Source of the DNA: Bacillota bacterium
GTDB lineage: Bacteria > Bacillota > Clostridia > Acetivibrionales > DTU013
NCBI GenBank assembly: GCA_023439545.1
Contig: JAEXNT010000081.1
Location: forward strand, 62,001 to 126,000
Length of the DNA stretch: 64,000 nucleotides
Direction: 5' to 3'
Made by a program: the position numbers and the translations under genes. Positions 16,052-25,707 of the stretch are shown in pieces (position 1 is the first letter of the stretch; each line of letters starts with the position of its first letter). Below the pieces are notes generated by a model. It was not told the origin of the DNA. It saw only the letters and a list, made by a program, of their open reading frames with translations, and did not search any database.

Positions 16052-18445
16052 TCAAAAACTCAGGCTGCCCGCCTTTTTCAGTGTCTTGAGGCTGTTGACC
16101 TCCATCCTGTCCCGGGAGAATGTATAAAGATAATCTCCTATATAAATGCCCCTTTCTATGAGCAATCCCTCCCTGGCGCCGCTCATGACGGTTTTTCCCT
16201 GAATGTGGGAGATACGGCCGAAGTAATCGAAATCATCGGTTGATATTTTATACATATAGTACCCGGCGAAAGAAACATCACCCCTGTCGGTATAAACCAG
16301 AGGAAAGCCCATGATTCCTTTTTCAAGAGATATCATAAGCGCTTTATGGTCGTTTTCCAGCGTAGAACTCGCCTTTTGTCCGATGACTTCCTTTTTTATC
16401 TCCTTCGGATTCGAGACGTCCGTGACGTCAAACAGTGAAAGCTTGAAGCCTCCGGCCACGACTCCTCCGCTGCCGGTCTCTTTCGTATCGGAACCGAAGC
16501 CCAGGACATGGCTGTTATCGAGGATGTGCATATACGTGCTGAAGCCCGGTACCTTGAGGTAGCCAAGAACGCTCAGCTTCTTCGGGTTCGAGGCGTCTAT
16601 GACAAAGAACGGGTCCATCTGACGGAACGTCACCATATAGATACGGTCGCCGGCAAACCTGGTGCTGTATATCTTCTCTCCCTCGGCGATATCTTCGAGA
16701 CTGCCGGTAATCGCAAGATCTTCGTCCATAGCATATATATTGTTTACGGTGCTGTCGTTCCATTGTCCGGTAGTGGTGGCGATCCTGAATATGCCTTCGT
16801 GTTCATCCATTGAGAACTGGTTGAGTATCACTCCGGGCGCCTTTCCTTTAGCCTCATAAGCGACCCTGCCGTTCTGCAGACCGAATTTGTATATGGTGGT
16901 ATTATAATCATAACATGGGTAACCCTGCAGCTTGCTGCGTATCACGTTGTAGTCATAAGCCGGCAGCGCCGCATACAGATGGCTTTCAGAAACATAAAGC
17001 TCACGGGAGCTTCCCATGTAGGCCTTTACTTCAGATTGACCGCTATTCAGGTCTATCCCGACCGTCATGAGATAGTTGGGTCTGATCATATCCGGGAAAT
17101 AAGGTATGTCCTTCAATTTGATCTTGTTGACTTTCCCTGTGATGTTATCTGTATATCCCGGCGTCACCGAATCTTCAAGTATGGCCCTTACGGCAGTAAA
17201 TAGTTCATCCGCGGTTTTGCAGCCGGTAAGCTTCAATAATGCATCCCTCTCTTCGGGGTCTTCGTTGAGCAGCCTCCTGAAGCCGGCCTTGTCATTTTTG
17301 CAAAAAATCTCTGTATACTCGTCATCCATATAGCTGTTGAAGAAATTAACGCTTGCATTTGTAACCATATAGATGCTGCCGCCGATCATGCGCGACGAGA
17401 CGTAACCGCCTTCGTAATCCTTATCCTGCAGGAGCTTCGGTCTTTTAGGATCAGCCGTATCGTAGACCCTTACGTTAGCGCTTGTTAACTGCGGGCTGCT
17501 GAACAAGTCATCAACAATACCACGGTATTTTTCATCCGGTACTGCAGTAAAAAACCGTTTAACGCCGTTTATAACAATCAATTTATTCGGGCATATATAA
17601 ATTTCCCTAATGCCGCCTTTGTAAGGAATCGTGGAAAGCACGCGGAGATTCGACGGATCCGCGTTTATAATCCTCAGCGCGTCTTTGCCGGCACAATAGA
17701 TATACTTCCCGTCGGTTTTGACGACGTCTCCCTCTTCCACGCCTTCCACCTGGTTGTTCGTACCTGAATGATCACTTGTGCCGGTAAAATTCGCAGCTTT
17801 CTCCAAAGCTTCGTTCCTCGTCGGCGCCGCCTCCGAAGCCGGTAAAGATGTCATGGGAGCCGCTTTTTCTTTCACGAGGCTTCCGTCGAAAACGTTACCC
17901 TTAACGTCGTATTTCAGGTAATTGCGCATATTATCGCTATAACGTACAAGCTGGTAGAACGTTTCAAGGTCATTGAGCCTTGGGAGGCCTGCGCTGTCTA
18001 CAGCGGGGCTTGAGTTTTCGGTTATTCTGACGCTCAGTGTTTCCTGTTCCCATTCGACGTCATACCCGAAGCTTTCGGCTATATACCTCAAAGGGATCAT
18101 CGCATGGTCGTTCTTCAATATAACACTGCAGTCAAGGTACTGCGCCACTCCGTTGTTGAGGGCGGTCCGGCTGCCCAGTTCAAGCAATATCTCACGCTTG
18201 TCGTCCTTGATGACAGCTATTTTGCTTGTCTGGTTCCAATCAACGGTTACGCCGAGCTTTTCAAAGAAACCGCGTACCGGCGCAAGCACTCTTCCCGAGG
18301 TCAGGACCGGAGCCGTATCGTTGAAGGCTATTCTTTCTCCGCCGAGGTAAATGGTTACGCTGCGTTCTGCGGCAGCAAAGTTCGTGCCGCCGGTCATTCC
18401 TGTAAAAATAAAAAACGTCAGCAGATATGCGATCAGTTTTTTCAT
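16052..18445 (-). CDS. Secreted beta-propeller protein with copper-amine-oxidase-like N-terminal domain
   Basis: 797 residues. A signal peptide (MKKLIAYLLTFFIFTGM to about residue 27) is followed by a copper-amine-oxidase N-terminal-like domain at 28-145, with VLAPVRGFFEKLGV and MIPLRYIAESFGY, commonly a cell-wall or peptide-binding module in Firmicutes. The rest is the PF09826 beta-propeller family, recognised by TNNQVEGVEEGDVVKTDG and repeated 'D-x-D-x-x-Y' blades. It acts outside the membrane; no enzymatic function is known. GGAGTGATG precedes the ATG. A long-range stem pairs sequence upstream of the start with codons 6-10 (see 18416-18499). Confidence 0.88.
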   Translation of the reverse strand: MKKLIAYLLTFFIFTGMTGGTNFAAAERSVTIYLGGERIAFNDTAPVLTSGRVLAPVRGFFEKLGVTVDWNQTSKIAVIKDDKREILLELGSRTALNNGVAQYLDCSVILKNDHAMIPLRYIAESFGYDVEWEQETLSVRITENSSPAVDSAGLPRLNDLETFYQLVRYSDNMRNYLKYDVKGNVFDGSLVKEKAAPMTSLPASEAAPTRNEALEKAANFTGTSDHSGTNNQVEGVEEGDVVKTDGKYIYCAGKDALRIINADPSNLRVLSTIPYKGGIREIYICPNKLIVINGVKRFFTAVPDEKYRGIVDDLFSSPQLTSANVRVYDTADPKRPKLLQDKDYEGGYVSSRMIGGSIYMVTNASVNFFNSYMDDEYTEIFCKNDKAGFRRLLNEDPEERDALLKLTGCKTADELFTAVRAILEDSVTPGYTDNITGKVNKIKLKDIPYFPDMIRPNYLMTVGIDLNSGQSEVKAYMGSSRELYVSESHLYAALPAYDYNVIRSKLQGYPCYDYNTTIYKFGLQNGRVAYEAKGKAPGVILNQFSMDEHEGIFRIATTTGQWNDSTVNNIYAMDEDLAITGSLEDIAEGEKIYSTRFAGDRIYMVTFRQMDPFFVIDASNPKKLSVLGYLKVPGFSTYMHILDNSHVLGFGSDTKETGSGGVVAGGFKLSLFDVTDVSNPKEIKKEVIGQKASSTLENDHKALMISLEKGIMGFPLVYTDRGDVSFAGYYMYKISTDDFDYFGRISHIQGKTVMSGAREGLLIERGIYIGDYLYTFSRDRMEVNSLKTLKKAGSLSF

Positions 18446-18499
18446 AACATCACTCCGATACTAATGATTTTGTTATGAGCTTCATCATATCTGCTGACG
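18416..18499 (-). promoter_or_regulatory. Long-range hairpin enclosing the RBS and start codon of the beta-propeller gene
   Basis: A perfect 13-bp inverted repeat (CGTCAGCAGATAT; arms 18416-18428 and 18487-18499) lies 58 bases apart. In the minus-strand transcript the 3' arm is inside the signal-peptide codons and is followed by TTTTTTATTTTT, so the structure resembles a terminator or translational block with the start codon in its loop. Confidence 0.4.
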
Positions 18500-18527
18500 T
18501 ATCATTTCGGATTTTGTTCCGGATTTT

Positions 18528-19866
18528 TCATTTCCCGAAAACAAGCGTTGCTATCGAATGCGCCGGCATCGTATATGCCACATTGTCTCCATACAGCTCC
18601 GCGCCGAAGCTCTCCGCATTATCGGTCTCATTCATAACCACCATGACGACCGAGGCGTCCGGATTGATGAAAGCAACCTGTTTCAACGTGGAAGCGGCGT
18701 CAGCGCATTCCGACCCGATCCTTACGGCGCCCGGCTTTACAAATATACTGAACTGGCCAATATAGTAGTAGGAGCTGTTATAATGCAATTTCTGCTCCTT
18801 CGTATCGGCGATTATCGCCGCATCGCACAGGTTCCCGACATGATTGGGCCCTCCGGTTTCGTCCAGTACGAGATTCCAGTCGATAAAGCCTTCCTGCCAG
18901 TTGCTGAACTCCCCTATTATGTTCCTGCCGTACCGCTCTCCGGTAAGCCATGAGCCCAGCTGCACACCGCCTTCCGGACAGCCTTCGCTGAAAAGGAAAT
19001 GAAGGTCCGGGAACATTTCATGCACTTTTGACAGGTTCACAAATTCCTCCGAGCAGTACCAGTGATCGGCAATGCCGTAAATGTATCTGTCCGCGCCCGG
19101 AACAAACATGGCGCCGGCCGCACGGTCGACAATTATGTCCCTGTTGTGGTCCCAGAAATAAATCCGTATATCCGAAAGTCCTTCTTTTTCGAATACCGGC
19201 CCGAGATAGTCCCTTATGAAAAGGCCTTCCTCTTCGGCCGACCAGATGCACGAATCCCAAACCTGGGTGGCGGCAGGTTCGTTCTGTATCGTAACAGCCC
19301 TGATATCTACACCTTTCGACCTCATGGCCTTTATGAATTTGACGAAGTACCTGGCCCAGGCTTCCCTGTATTGCGGAAGCAGCTTACCGCCATTGTTCAT
19401 TTCGCCGTTTGTTTTCATCCAGCCCGGCGGGCTCCATGGCGAGACAAGGAATTTGATGTTTTCGCCTTTAACTGCGGCTGCTTCCCCTGATAAAGGGGAC
19501 CACCCGCTCATCTTCACGCGATATGTCAAACGTTTCGAGGTTCTCGTCCTTATCTACGATATATGTATAATTTCCGAGCGAAAAATCGCAGCTGTTCATG
19601 TGTATGCGGCCGAGGGAATAGCCGATGCCCTCCTGTGGGTCGAAATACTTTCTCAGTATCTCTTCCCTCAGTTCCGGCTTCATACGTCCGTAAGCATACG
19701 CCGCGGCCTCGGTGAAGGCTCCTCCGAAGCCGAGGACTTTCTGGCAGGTCCGTTCGGGCTTCAAAATAAATTTTACTGAAGCTTTAATTTCAGGCATGAG
19801 TGACGACTGTTCAGTCAATCTGTCGCCTGTGTCTTTTGAAGTCTGTATTACCCTTATTTTCTTCAA
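18528..19866 (-). pseudogene. GH30 family glycosidase, frameshifted
   Basis: Two frames together make one protein of about 445 residues, the normal GH30 length. The first part (19866 to about 19487) runs MKKIRVIQTSK, then VLGFGGAFTEAAA and IHMNSCDFSLGNY, up to DERVVPFIR; the second continues EAAAVKGENIKFLVSPWSPP, then the acid/base Glu in TIQNEP and the nucleophile Glu in FSEGCPEGG. The join needs removal of one G from the GGGG run (plus-strand CCCC at 19484-19487). Family members cleave beta-glucosyl, beta-1,6-glucan or beta-xylosyl linkages; no signal peptide is present, so it would act on imported oligosaccharides. It is last in the sugar-transporter operon. Mutation or single-base sequence error are both possible. 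Confidence 0.85.
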
Positions 19867-19914
19867 GCATGCTCCCCTCCCGTTTTATAATATAGAACTA
19901 CCCTCTAATATACC

Positions 19915-19956
19915 GAAGCCGCTTACTGCTGATTGTTGACCGCAGTAAGCGGCTTC
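19915..19956. repeat. Perfect 15-bp inverted repeat between the sugar-binding protein and GH30 genes
   Basis: Arms GAAGCCGCTTACTGC (19915-19929) and its exact complement (19942-19956) enclose a 12-base loop. No T-run follows on the minus strand, so it is better seen as an mRNA-stabilising or processing hairpin after the binding-protein gene than as a terminator. Confidence 0.75.
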
Positions 19957-19992
19957 CTGAAAGTATTCCTGCTTTTTTACCCCTATACAGGC

Positions 19993-21681
19993 TTACTTCA
20001 TTCCGACCTTGGCCTTGTTCTCACTGACCTTCTGTCTCTGATAATTCAAAGCCTTTTCATAACCGATGGAAGCTTTGTAATCCTCATAGTCCTTCCATAT
20101 CTTATCGAAATCGGCGTCGGACTTTGCCATAAGTAGCTTCGGAAGGATCTCGCCCCATTTGTTTTCGGCCTTGGTGAGTATATCACCCTCATCAGTGTCG
20201 GCTTCTGGCCTGATATTGTCATATACCCCGTAGAACCCGGATTTGCCCCTTGCCCATTCACGGTACTGATTGAAGGGCATCCCCGGATCGGGCTCCCAGA
20301 TATTCATCATAGAGGAGTTGAACATCCAGATCTCACCGTAGGTATTGTATTTTTGCTTGAAGGTAGCCATATCGCTGTTTTTCAAGGTATTTACCTCCGG
20401 CTTGATCACAGGCTTTCCGTCCACCATGTCATAAGTAACGCCTTCCTTGCCGAGATAAATAGCCTTCTGGCCTTCATCGCTCCACGCCCAGCTCATGAAT
20501 GCGATAGCTCTTTCAGGCTTCTTGCAGTTCTTTGTAATCATGGTGACTTCCCAGCCGGAATAACCGGGAACACCGAGTTTTGCCACATCCTTGGCGGCAT
20601 TGGAGGGTCCGTCTACCGAAATGTAGATCTCTTCCGGTTTGTTTGTATACAGCTGTCCCAGAGGAATCATGGCATCCTTCCACTGGTACAGCAGTGAAAA
20701 GTACCTGCCCTGCTGCATCTTTTCCTCGATCTTCGTCCTGTCGTCGACATAGGCGTCCGTCGGTATCAGCCCCATCTCGTTTGCCTTTCTGAAGGTCTTG
20801 AGCCAGTTGATGTAATCAGGGCTCGGGTTGCCGCATTTGACATCGAAGTACTGTCCGTTCTGTTCTCTCGGAACAGCCAGGAATTCCAGCAGCATATCTT
20901 CAAAGCCGTTATTCCCCGTACTGTTGAAGGGGGTGCTTGCAAAGGGTATCAATGGCTGGCCGTTATCGACCTTGGGATATTTCTCCTTGGCAGCCTTGAG
21001 TGCGTTCAGGAAACCTTCGGGCGTCCTCATATCGGGACTTCCGATGGCTTCATATATATCCTTCCTTACAAGGAACGATCTGTTCGATACAACGTTGTAC
21101 TTCTCGGTGTCAGCCGGTGTATTTCCGTTGCAAGGGTATGCATACAGCTTGCCGTTGGGAGATTTGTACCAGTTGACAATATCCGGCGCAGTCACATCCC
21201 AGAAGTAAGGATCATACTGGTTCGCAAGATCGCTGAGAGCGTACGCGTAATCATCGGTCTTTAGCTGCGGAACCTGCTGCTCGTACCAGCCGAGCGTCAC
21301 CAGGTCGGGAAGCGAGTTCGACGCGATCATGGTATTCAGTTTCTGTTTGGCGTCGCCTACGGGAACTATGAAGTTGATGTCAATACCGGTCTGTTCTTTT
21401 ATGAGTTCATGTGCAAGGTTTCCTTCAGGGCAGCTGTACCAGGTTTCGTTGACGTACCAGTCCAGCTTGAGCGGTGAGGTATCCTTTTTCCAGGCCGGCC
21501 CAACAGCCTCCGGCGCGGCTGCTGTAGTTTCCTCGGTCACTACAGCTGTTGATTCGGAGGCGTTCGTCGGGTTGCTCTCCGATCCTGTAGTCTTGTTTTC
21601 AGTTGTACCGCAGCCTGCCATCATGGATATGACTAATATTACCGCCACGATCAGGCTGATCGCCTTTTTCAAGCTACTCAT
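19993..21681 (-). CDS. Carbohydrate ABC transporter substrate-binding lipoprotein (LplA/LipO-like)
   Basis: 562 residues, long as is usual for this subfamily. The lipoprotein signal peptide ends SMMAGCGTT; a Ser/Thr-rich linker follows, then the family 1 extracellular solute-binding fold beginning near SPLKLDWYVNETWY. AAAGGAGG precedes the ATG. It is downstream of the two permease genes on the same strand. No transporter ATPase gene is in the cluster; such importers usually share an MsmX-type ATPase encoded elsewhere. Substrate is inferred from neighbours (oligosaccharide released from a beta-glucan). Confidence 0.9.
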   Translation of the reverse strand: MSSLKKAISLIVAVILVISMMAGCGTTENKTTGSESNPTNASESTAVVTEETTAAAPEAVGPAWKKDTSPLKLDWYVNETWYSCPEGNLAHELIKEQTGIDINFIVPVGDAKQKLNTMIASNSLPDLVTLGWYEQQVPQLKTDDYAYALSDLANQYDPYFWDVTAPDIVNWYKSPNGKLYAYPCNGNTPADTEKYNVVSNRSFLVRKDIYEAIGSPDMRTPEGFLNALKAAKEKYPKVDNGQPLIPFASTPFNSTGNNGFEDMLLEFLAVPREQNGQYFDVKCGNPSPDYINWLKTFRKANEMGLIPTDAYVDDRTKIEEKMQQGRYFSLLYQWKDAMIPLGQLYTNKPEEIYISVDGPSNAAKDVAKLGVPGYSGWEVTMITKNCKKPERAIAFMSWAWSDEGQKAIYLGKEGVTYDMVDGKPVIKPEVNTLKNSDMATFKQKYNTYGEIWMFNSSMMNIWEPDPGMPFNQYREWARGKSGFYGVYDNIRPEADTDEGDILTKAENKWGEILPKLLMAKSDADFDKIWKDYEDYKASIGYEKALNYQRQKVSENKAKVGMK

Positions 21682-21810
21682 TTCAAATTTCCTCCTTTTT
21701 ATTTAAACCGGATAACTGGACACCCGGTTCGCATACAGTATCACTGATCTCCTGTCTTTGGGCCGTAAAACATAATCCGCGGATTTCTCCGGTCACCGCG
21801 CCCAGCGAAC

Positions 21811-22695
21811 TTACTCCTTCACGGAGCCGAGAAGCATGCCCTTTACAAAGTGCTTCTGCAGGAAAGGATAGACACAAATGATCGGTACTGTTGTAACGAT
21901 CATCGTCGCCATCTGCAGCGACGTGGAAGTGAATTTGCTCTGGCTGAACCCGCCTGCCAGGAGTGATGTCTTGCTCGATTCGGAAGTCACTATCATCTTG
22001 TAGAGGTATGTTTGTATGGGATGAAGGTCGTCGTTGTTTATGTAGATGATGCCCATGAAAAAATCGTTCCAGTTGAACACGCCGTTGAACAGTATGATGG
22101 TTGCAACGACAGCCTTGGACACGGGCATGATTATCTTCATAAATATCATGAAGTGATTAGCGCCGTCCATCTTAGCCGACTCTTCAAGCGCTTCCGGGAT
22201 CGTACGGAAAAATGCCTGAAAAATGAGCAGGTCAAAAAAGCTGAACATGACCGGAAACACATAGACCATGAAATGATCGAACAGGCCCAGCGTCTTGATT
22301 ACGATAAAAGTCGGTATCAGTCCTCCCGAGAAAAACATAGTGACAATACCCATCGACATGTATATCTTGCGGCCTATGAGCTCACGTTTCAGAAACGCGT
22401 ACGCCACCATCGCGGTGAAAGACACATGGAACACGGTCCCGATCAGCGTTCTGAAAAGACTTACGACAAAGGCCTTGATAATATCATTGTTCCTGAATAC
22501 TTCCTTATAGTTGTCCAGCGTAAACTTTCGGGGCAGCCAGTAAATGCCGCCCTGCGCGGCGTCAAACCCTTCGTTTAGAGACTGGATCAATACGTACCAT
22601 ATCGGGTAAAGGGTTATAAAGCATATGACAAACATCAATAATACGTTGAACAGGTCAAAACTCGTTTCTCCCGCAGTTTTTCTGATCTTCGGCAT
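21811..22695 (-). CDS. Sugar ABC transporter permease (LplC/YtcP-like)
   Basis: 294 residues, six membrane helices. The N-terminus (FDLFNVLLMFVICFITLYPI) and the EAA loop (ALEESAKMDGANHFMIFMKI) are typical of the MalG-like partner of YesM/YesN-linked importers. AAGGAGG precedes the ATG. It follows the second permease by 14 bases and the two should form a heterodimer. Confidence 0.92.
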   Translation of the reverse strand: MPKIRKTAGETSFDLFNVLLMFVICFITLYPIWYVLIQSLNEGFDAAQGGIYWLPRKFTLDNYKEVFRNNDIIKAFVVSLFRTLIGTVFHVSFTAMVAYAFLKRELIGRKIYMSMGIVTMFFSGGLIPTFIVIKTLGLFDHFMVYVFPVMFSFFDLLIFQAFFRTIPEALEESAKMDGANHFMIFMKIIMPVSKAVVATIILFNGVFNWNDFFMGIIYINNDDLHPIQTYLYKMIVTSESSKTSLLAGGFSQSKFTSTSLQMATMIVTTVPIICVYPFLQKHFVKGMLLGSVKE

Positions 22696-22709
22696 AGCTT
22701 TATACCTCC

Positions 22710-23681
22710 TTATACCAGTGTTGTTCCCGTCAATTTTTTGGACGCCTTGTTTGCCGTATAAAGCAGTATGAGCGCAAATACCGACCTGAACAGGCCGATG
22801 GCCGTAGCATATGACAGTCTGCCGTTTTCGATGCCCATTCTGTAAGCGTAGATATCGATAACGTCGATGACATCATAAAGTACCGGCTTGTAGAATACAA
22901 ACAGCTGTTCAAAATTCGATCCCATCAGATTACCTACGTTGAGGATCAGCAGCACGGCAATTGTCCCCTTTATCGACGGGAGCGTTATATGCCGGATCTT
23001 TTTGAACCTGCCGGCTCCGTCTATAGTAGCCGCCTCGTACAGATTCGGATCGATGCTTGAAATTGCCGCTATGTAAATGATCGAATTCCACCCAAGCTCC
23101 TTCCAAACCTCCGAGGTTATCAAAATCCCCCAGAAATATTTGGGCGTCCCAATCAGATGGATCGGCTCGGCAAGCAGCCCGAGCCTGACGAGCATTTCCG
23201 TCATGAAGCCCGAATCCGACAGCCAGTTGTACATTATACCGCCCACTATGATCCACGAAAGAAAATGCGGGAGATAGGTGACTGTCTGAACTACCTTTTT
23301 ATATCTTAATGAAACCAGTTCGTTTATCAGCACGGCGAAAATGATAGGCAGCGGAAATTCAACCACAAGCCTTATGAGGTTCAGTCCGAAGGTATCCCAG
23401 ATAACGAGCCAGAAGCGGCTGTCGGTAAAAAATTCCTTGAAATTGTCAAGGCCGATCCACTTGGATCTCAATATGCCTTTGGCGACATTATACCGCATAA
23501 AGCATATCACGATAAAATACATAGGTATGAAATTGAAAATAATCATCCAAACTGCACCCGGAATCGCCATGAACTGCAAATCCTTCTGCATTCCGAAGCG
23601 TTTTAGGAAGCTTTTCCTTTGCGGAACGCAGCTTTTTATTTCCGTATTCGGTGAAGCGTGGATATCCTTCAAAGCCAACAC
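22710..23681 (-). CDS. Sugar ABC transporter permease (LplB-like)
   Basis: 323 residues, six helices. It has the LplB-type motif MRYNVAKGILRSKWIGLDNF and the EAA loop (LYEAATIDGAGRFKKIRHIT). The start at 23681 is a GTG with AAGGG immediately upstream; nearby TTG codons a few residues in are also possible, so the exact N-terminus is uncertain. It is the first gene of the transporter unit, 136 bases after the sensor kinase gene. Confidence 0.9.
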   Translation of the reverse strand: MLALKDIHASPNTEIKSCVPQRKSFLKRFGMQKDLQFMAIPGAVWMIIFNFIPMYFIVICFMRYNVAKGILRSKWIGLDNFKEFFTDSRFWLVIWDTFGLNLIRLVVEFPLPIIFAVLINELVSLRYKKVVQTVTYLPHFLSWIIVGGIMYNWLSDSGFMTEMLVRLGLLAEPIHLIGTPKYFWGILITSEVWKELGWNSIIYIAAISSIDPNLYEAATIDGAGRFKKIRHITLPSIKGTIAVLLILNVGNLMGSNFEQLFVFYKPVLYDVIDVIDIYAYRMGIENGRLSYATAIGLFRSVFALILLYTANKASKKLTGTTLV

Positions 23682-23817
23682 ACCCTTCGTAGTCAGAAAT
23701 AAGCTTGCGAATCAACTACCCATATATAAATTATAAAGGTCTTTATTGAAATAAAACAGGTAACGGATTTCATATTTGGTTCGGTTTTTTTGTATTTTAT
23801 ATTTGAACGAAAGGCGG

Positions 23818-25707
23818 TCATACAAGCGGGGGAAGGAGCATCGTAACTTTTGTGTATTCGCCCGGCCTGCTGTCGATATCGATGCCGTATTGCCCGCCGT
23901 ATACAAGCCTGATCCTTTCGCTGACGTTGCGAAGGCCGATCCCGTTACCGTTCTTTTCCTGAGGTTCGGCTGCATTTTCCGATAGGATCCCCGCCCTTAC
24001 GGTGTTCAGCCGTTCCTCATCCATACCGGCTCCGTTGTCGGTGATTTCTATCCTTGTAAAATCACTGTCCGCAAAAGCCTTTACCGTAATGAGGCCGTCG
24101 CGCGACAGTGGCAATATGCCGCGGAGTATGGCATTTTCCACGATCGGCTGGAGCGAGATCTTCAATACCTTGTAGCTTTTAAGCTTTTCGGGTATGCTCG
24201 TCTCGAGGTTTATCGCAAAATCATACCTGAGATTTATGAGGTTGATGTAATTTCTGATATAGTTGACCTCTTCCTGCAGCATCGCATATTCAGAAGTCCA
24301 TTTCAGGCCATAGCGCAGGAACTTGCCCAGTGAAGTGATGGCGTCGGCGATATCCAGGCTGCCGTCAACTTCCGCAAGCATTCTGATATTTTCCAGAGTA
24401 TTTATTAAAAAATGCGAGTTTATCTGCGAAAACAGCGCGTGTATTTCCGCATTCTTCTTTGCCTCCTGCTTTTTAACGACTTCATCAATTAGATTACCGA
24501 GTTGGTTTGACATTTTGTTGAAATGGTAAGCCATTTCGCTCATCTCATCCTGTCCGCCGACATTTACATTTACGCCGAAATCGCCCTCTCCCACCTTTCT
24601 CATGGAAGTTATTATCTGCTTCATTTTCTTGAAAACTATCGTCGTCAGAAAATACGTTAGTACGGAAAGTACCAAAAGTGAAAGCAGGCTTTCAAGAACG
24701 ATGATCAGCGTAGTTTTCATAAGGCTTCCGCTGAAGGTCTTGACCGAAACGAGGTAAAAAATGGTGCAATCCAGATTGTCCATACGGCTATAGACCAGTA
24801 TCACGGGAGTATTCCCAAGCTTTACGCGGATACGGCCGTTTCTGCTGTTCCTGTCATATCCCTTCAGCAGTTCATTTATGGCGTTCCCATCCAACCCCAG
24901 CGTTTCTGCAAACTTGCTTCCGGTATTATAGATCAGGTCACCGCCGGTGTTTTCTATGAAAGTGAATACATCCCCGTTCTCGGATTGATAAAACATATGC
25001 CTGAAGAAGACCTCGACAGGCATCGATACTTCTACGATACCAAGTTCCGCGCCTTTTGAATACCTGAGCGGCATATATAGCGAAACCACTTTTCTGCGTA
25101 TTCTGGTCGAAGTATTGAAATTGTTCTCGTCATGGTTAACGAGCCAATAGCCGTTGGTGCTATCGGATATTTTGCGCTCCAGAACGTCTCTTTCCTCAAG
25201 TCTGGACTCGTTGTAGATCGACGAGCCTATCTCCGGGAAATCGTCATTGTCAATGTATGCCCTGAACTGGTAGACGCCTGTGCTGAGGAACATTATCTGT
25301 TCCACTTTCTTATTCATACTCATGCTGAAATTGAAGATATCGGAATTATCATCCTTTTTCCAATCCTTCAGGAACGACATTATGTCATAATCCCCCGAGA
25401 GTGAACTGACCGCCCGGTAACAGACGTCCATATTGCTTTCTATGTCATAGACGGATTCCTGAAGGAGGTTTTGGGTATCGTTCAAAAAGGATCGTTCGTT
25501 AGCTTCCTGCGTTGCGTTTATCAACTGGTATGCAAAGGTAGTGATGGTTATCCCGAGCACGACGGTGTAAATTAGCATCAGCTTCTGCGCCAGATGCAGC
25601 TTTCCAAGCAACCCTATGAAGGGCTTCCACATCCATGCCAGAACTGCCTGTAAATGCCTGCCGGGTACAGCCGCAACTGCCCTCTGAAGTCCCGGTTCAG
25701 CCTTCAT
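23818..25707 (-). CDS. YesM-type sensor histidine kinase
   Basis: 629 residues. Membrane helices lie near 40-62 and 330-352, flanking a large extracellular sensor domain. After a HAMP region the His_kinase segment reads QINSHFLINTLENIRML, and the ATPase domain contains the N-box region PIVENAILRGIL, DNGAGM and GNGIGLRNV. It is translationally coupled to the response regulator by an ATGA overlap, with AAAGGATC before the start. Kinases of this family usually sense an extracellular oligosaccharide and induce the adjacent importer. Confidence 0.93.
   Translation of the reverse strand: MKAEPGLQRAVAAVPGRHLQAVLAWMWKPFIGLLGKLHLAQKLMLIYTVVLGITITTFAYQLINATQEANERSFLNDTQNLLQESVYDIESNMDVCYRAVSSLSGDYDIMSFLKDWKKDDNSDIFNFSMSMNKKVEQIMFLSTGVYQFRAYIDNDDFPEIGSSIYNESRLEERDVLERKISDSTNGYWLVNHDENNFNTSTRIRRKVVSLYMPLRYSKGAELGIVEVSMPVEVFFRHMFYQSENGDVFTFIENTGGDLIYNTGSKFAETLGLDGNAINELLKGYDRNSRNGRIRVKLGNTPVILVYSRMDNLDCTIFYLVSVKTFSGSLMKTTLIIVLESLLSLLVLSVLTYFLTTIVFKKMKQIITSMRKVGEGDFGVNVNVGGQDEMSEMAYHFNKMSNQLGNLIDEVVKKQEAKKNAEIHALFSQINSHFLINTLENIRMLAEVDGSLDIADAITSLGKFLRYGLKWTSEYAMLQEEVNYIRNYINLINLRYDFAINLETSIPEKLKSYKVLKISLQPIVENAILRGILPLSRDGLITVKAFADSDFTRIEITDNGAGMDEERLNTVRAGILSENAAEPQEKNGNGIGLRNVSERIRLVYGGQYGIDIDSRPGEYTKVTMLLPPLV

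Noticed and set aside
19915..19956. Intrinsic terminator after the sugar-binding protein gene
   Set aside because: Stem is perfect but no T-run follows on the minus strand, and the GH30 gene continues in the same direction, so it was listed as a hairpin only.
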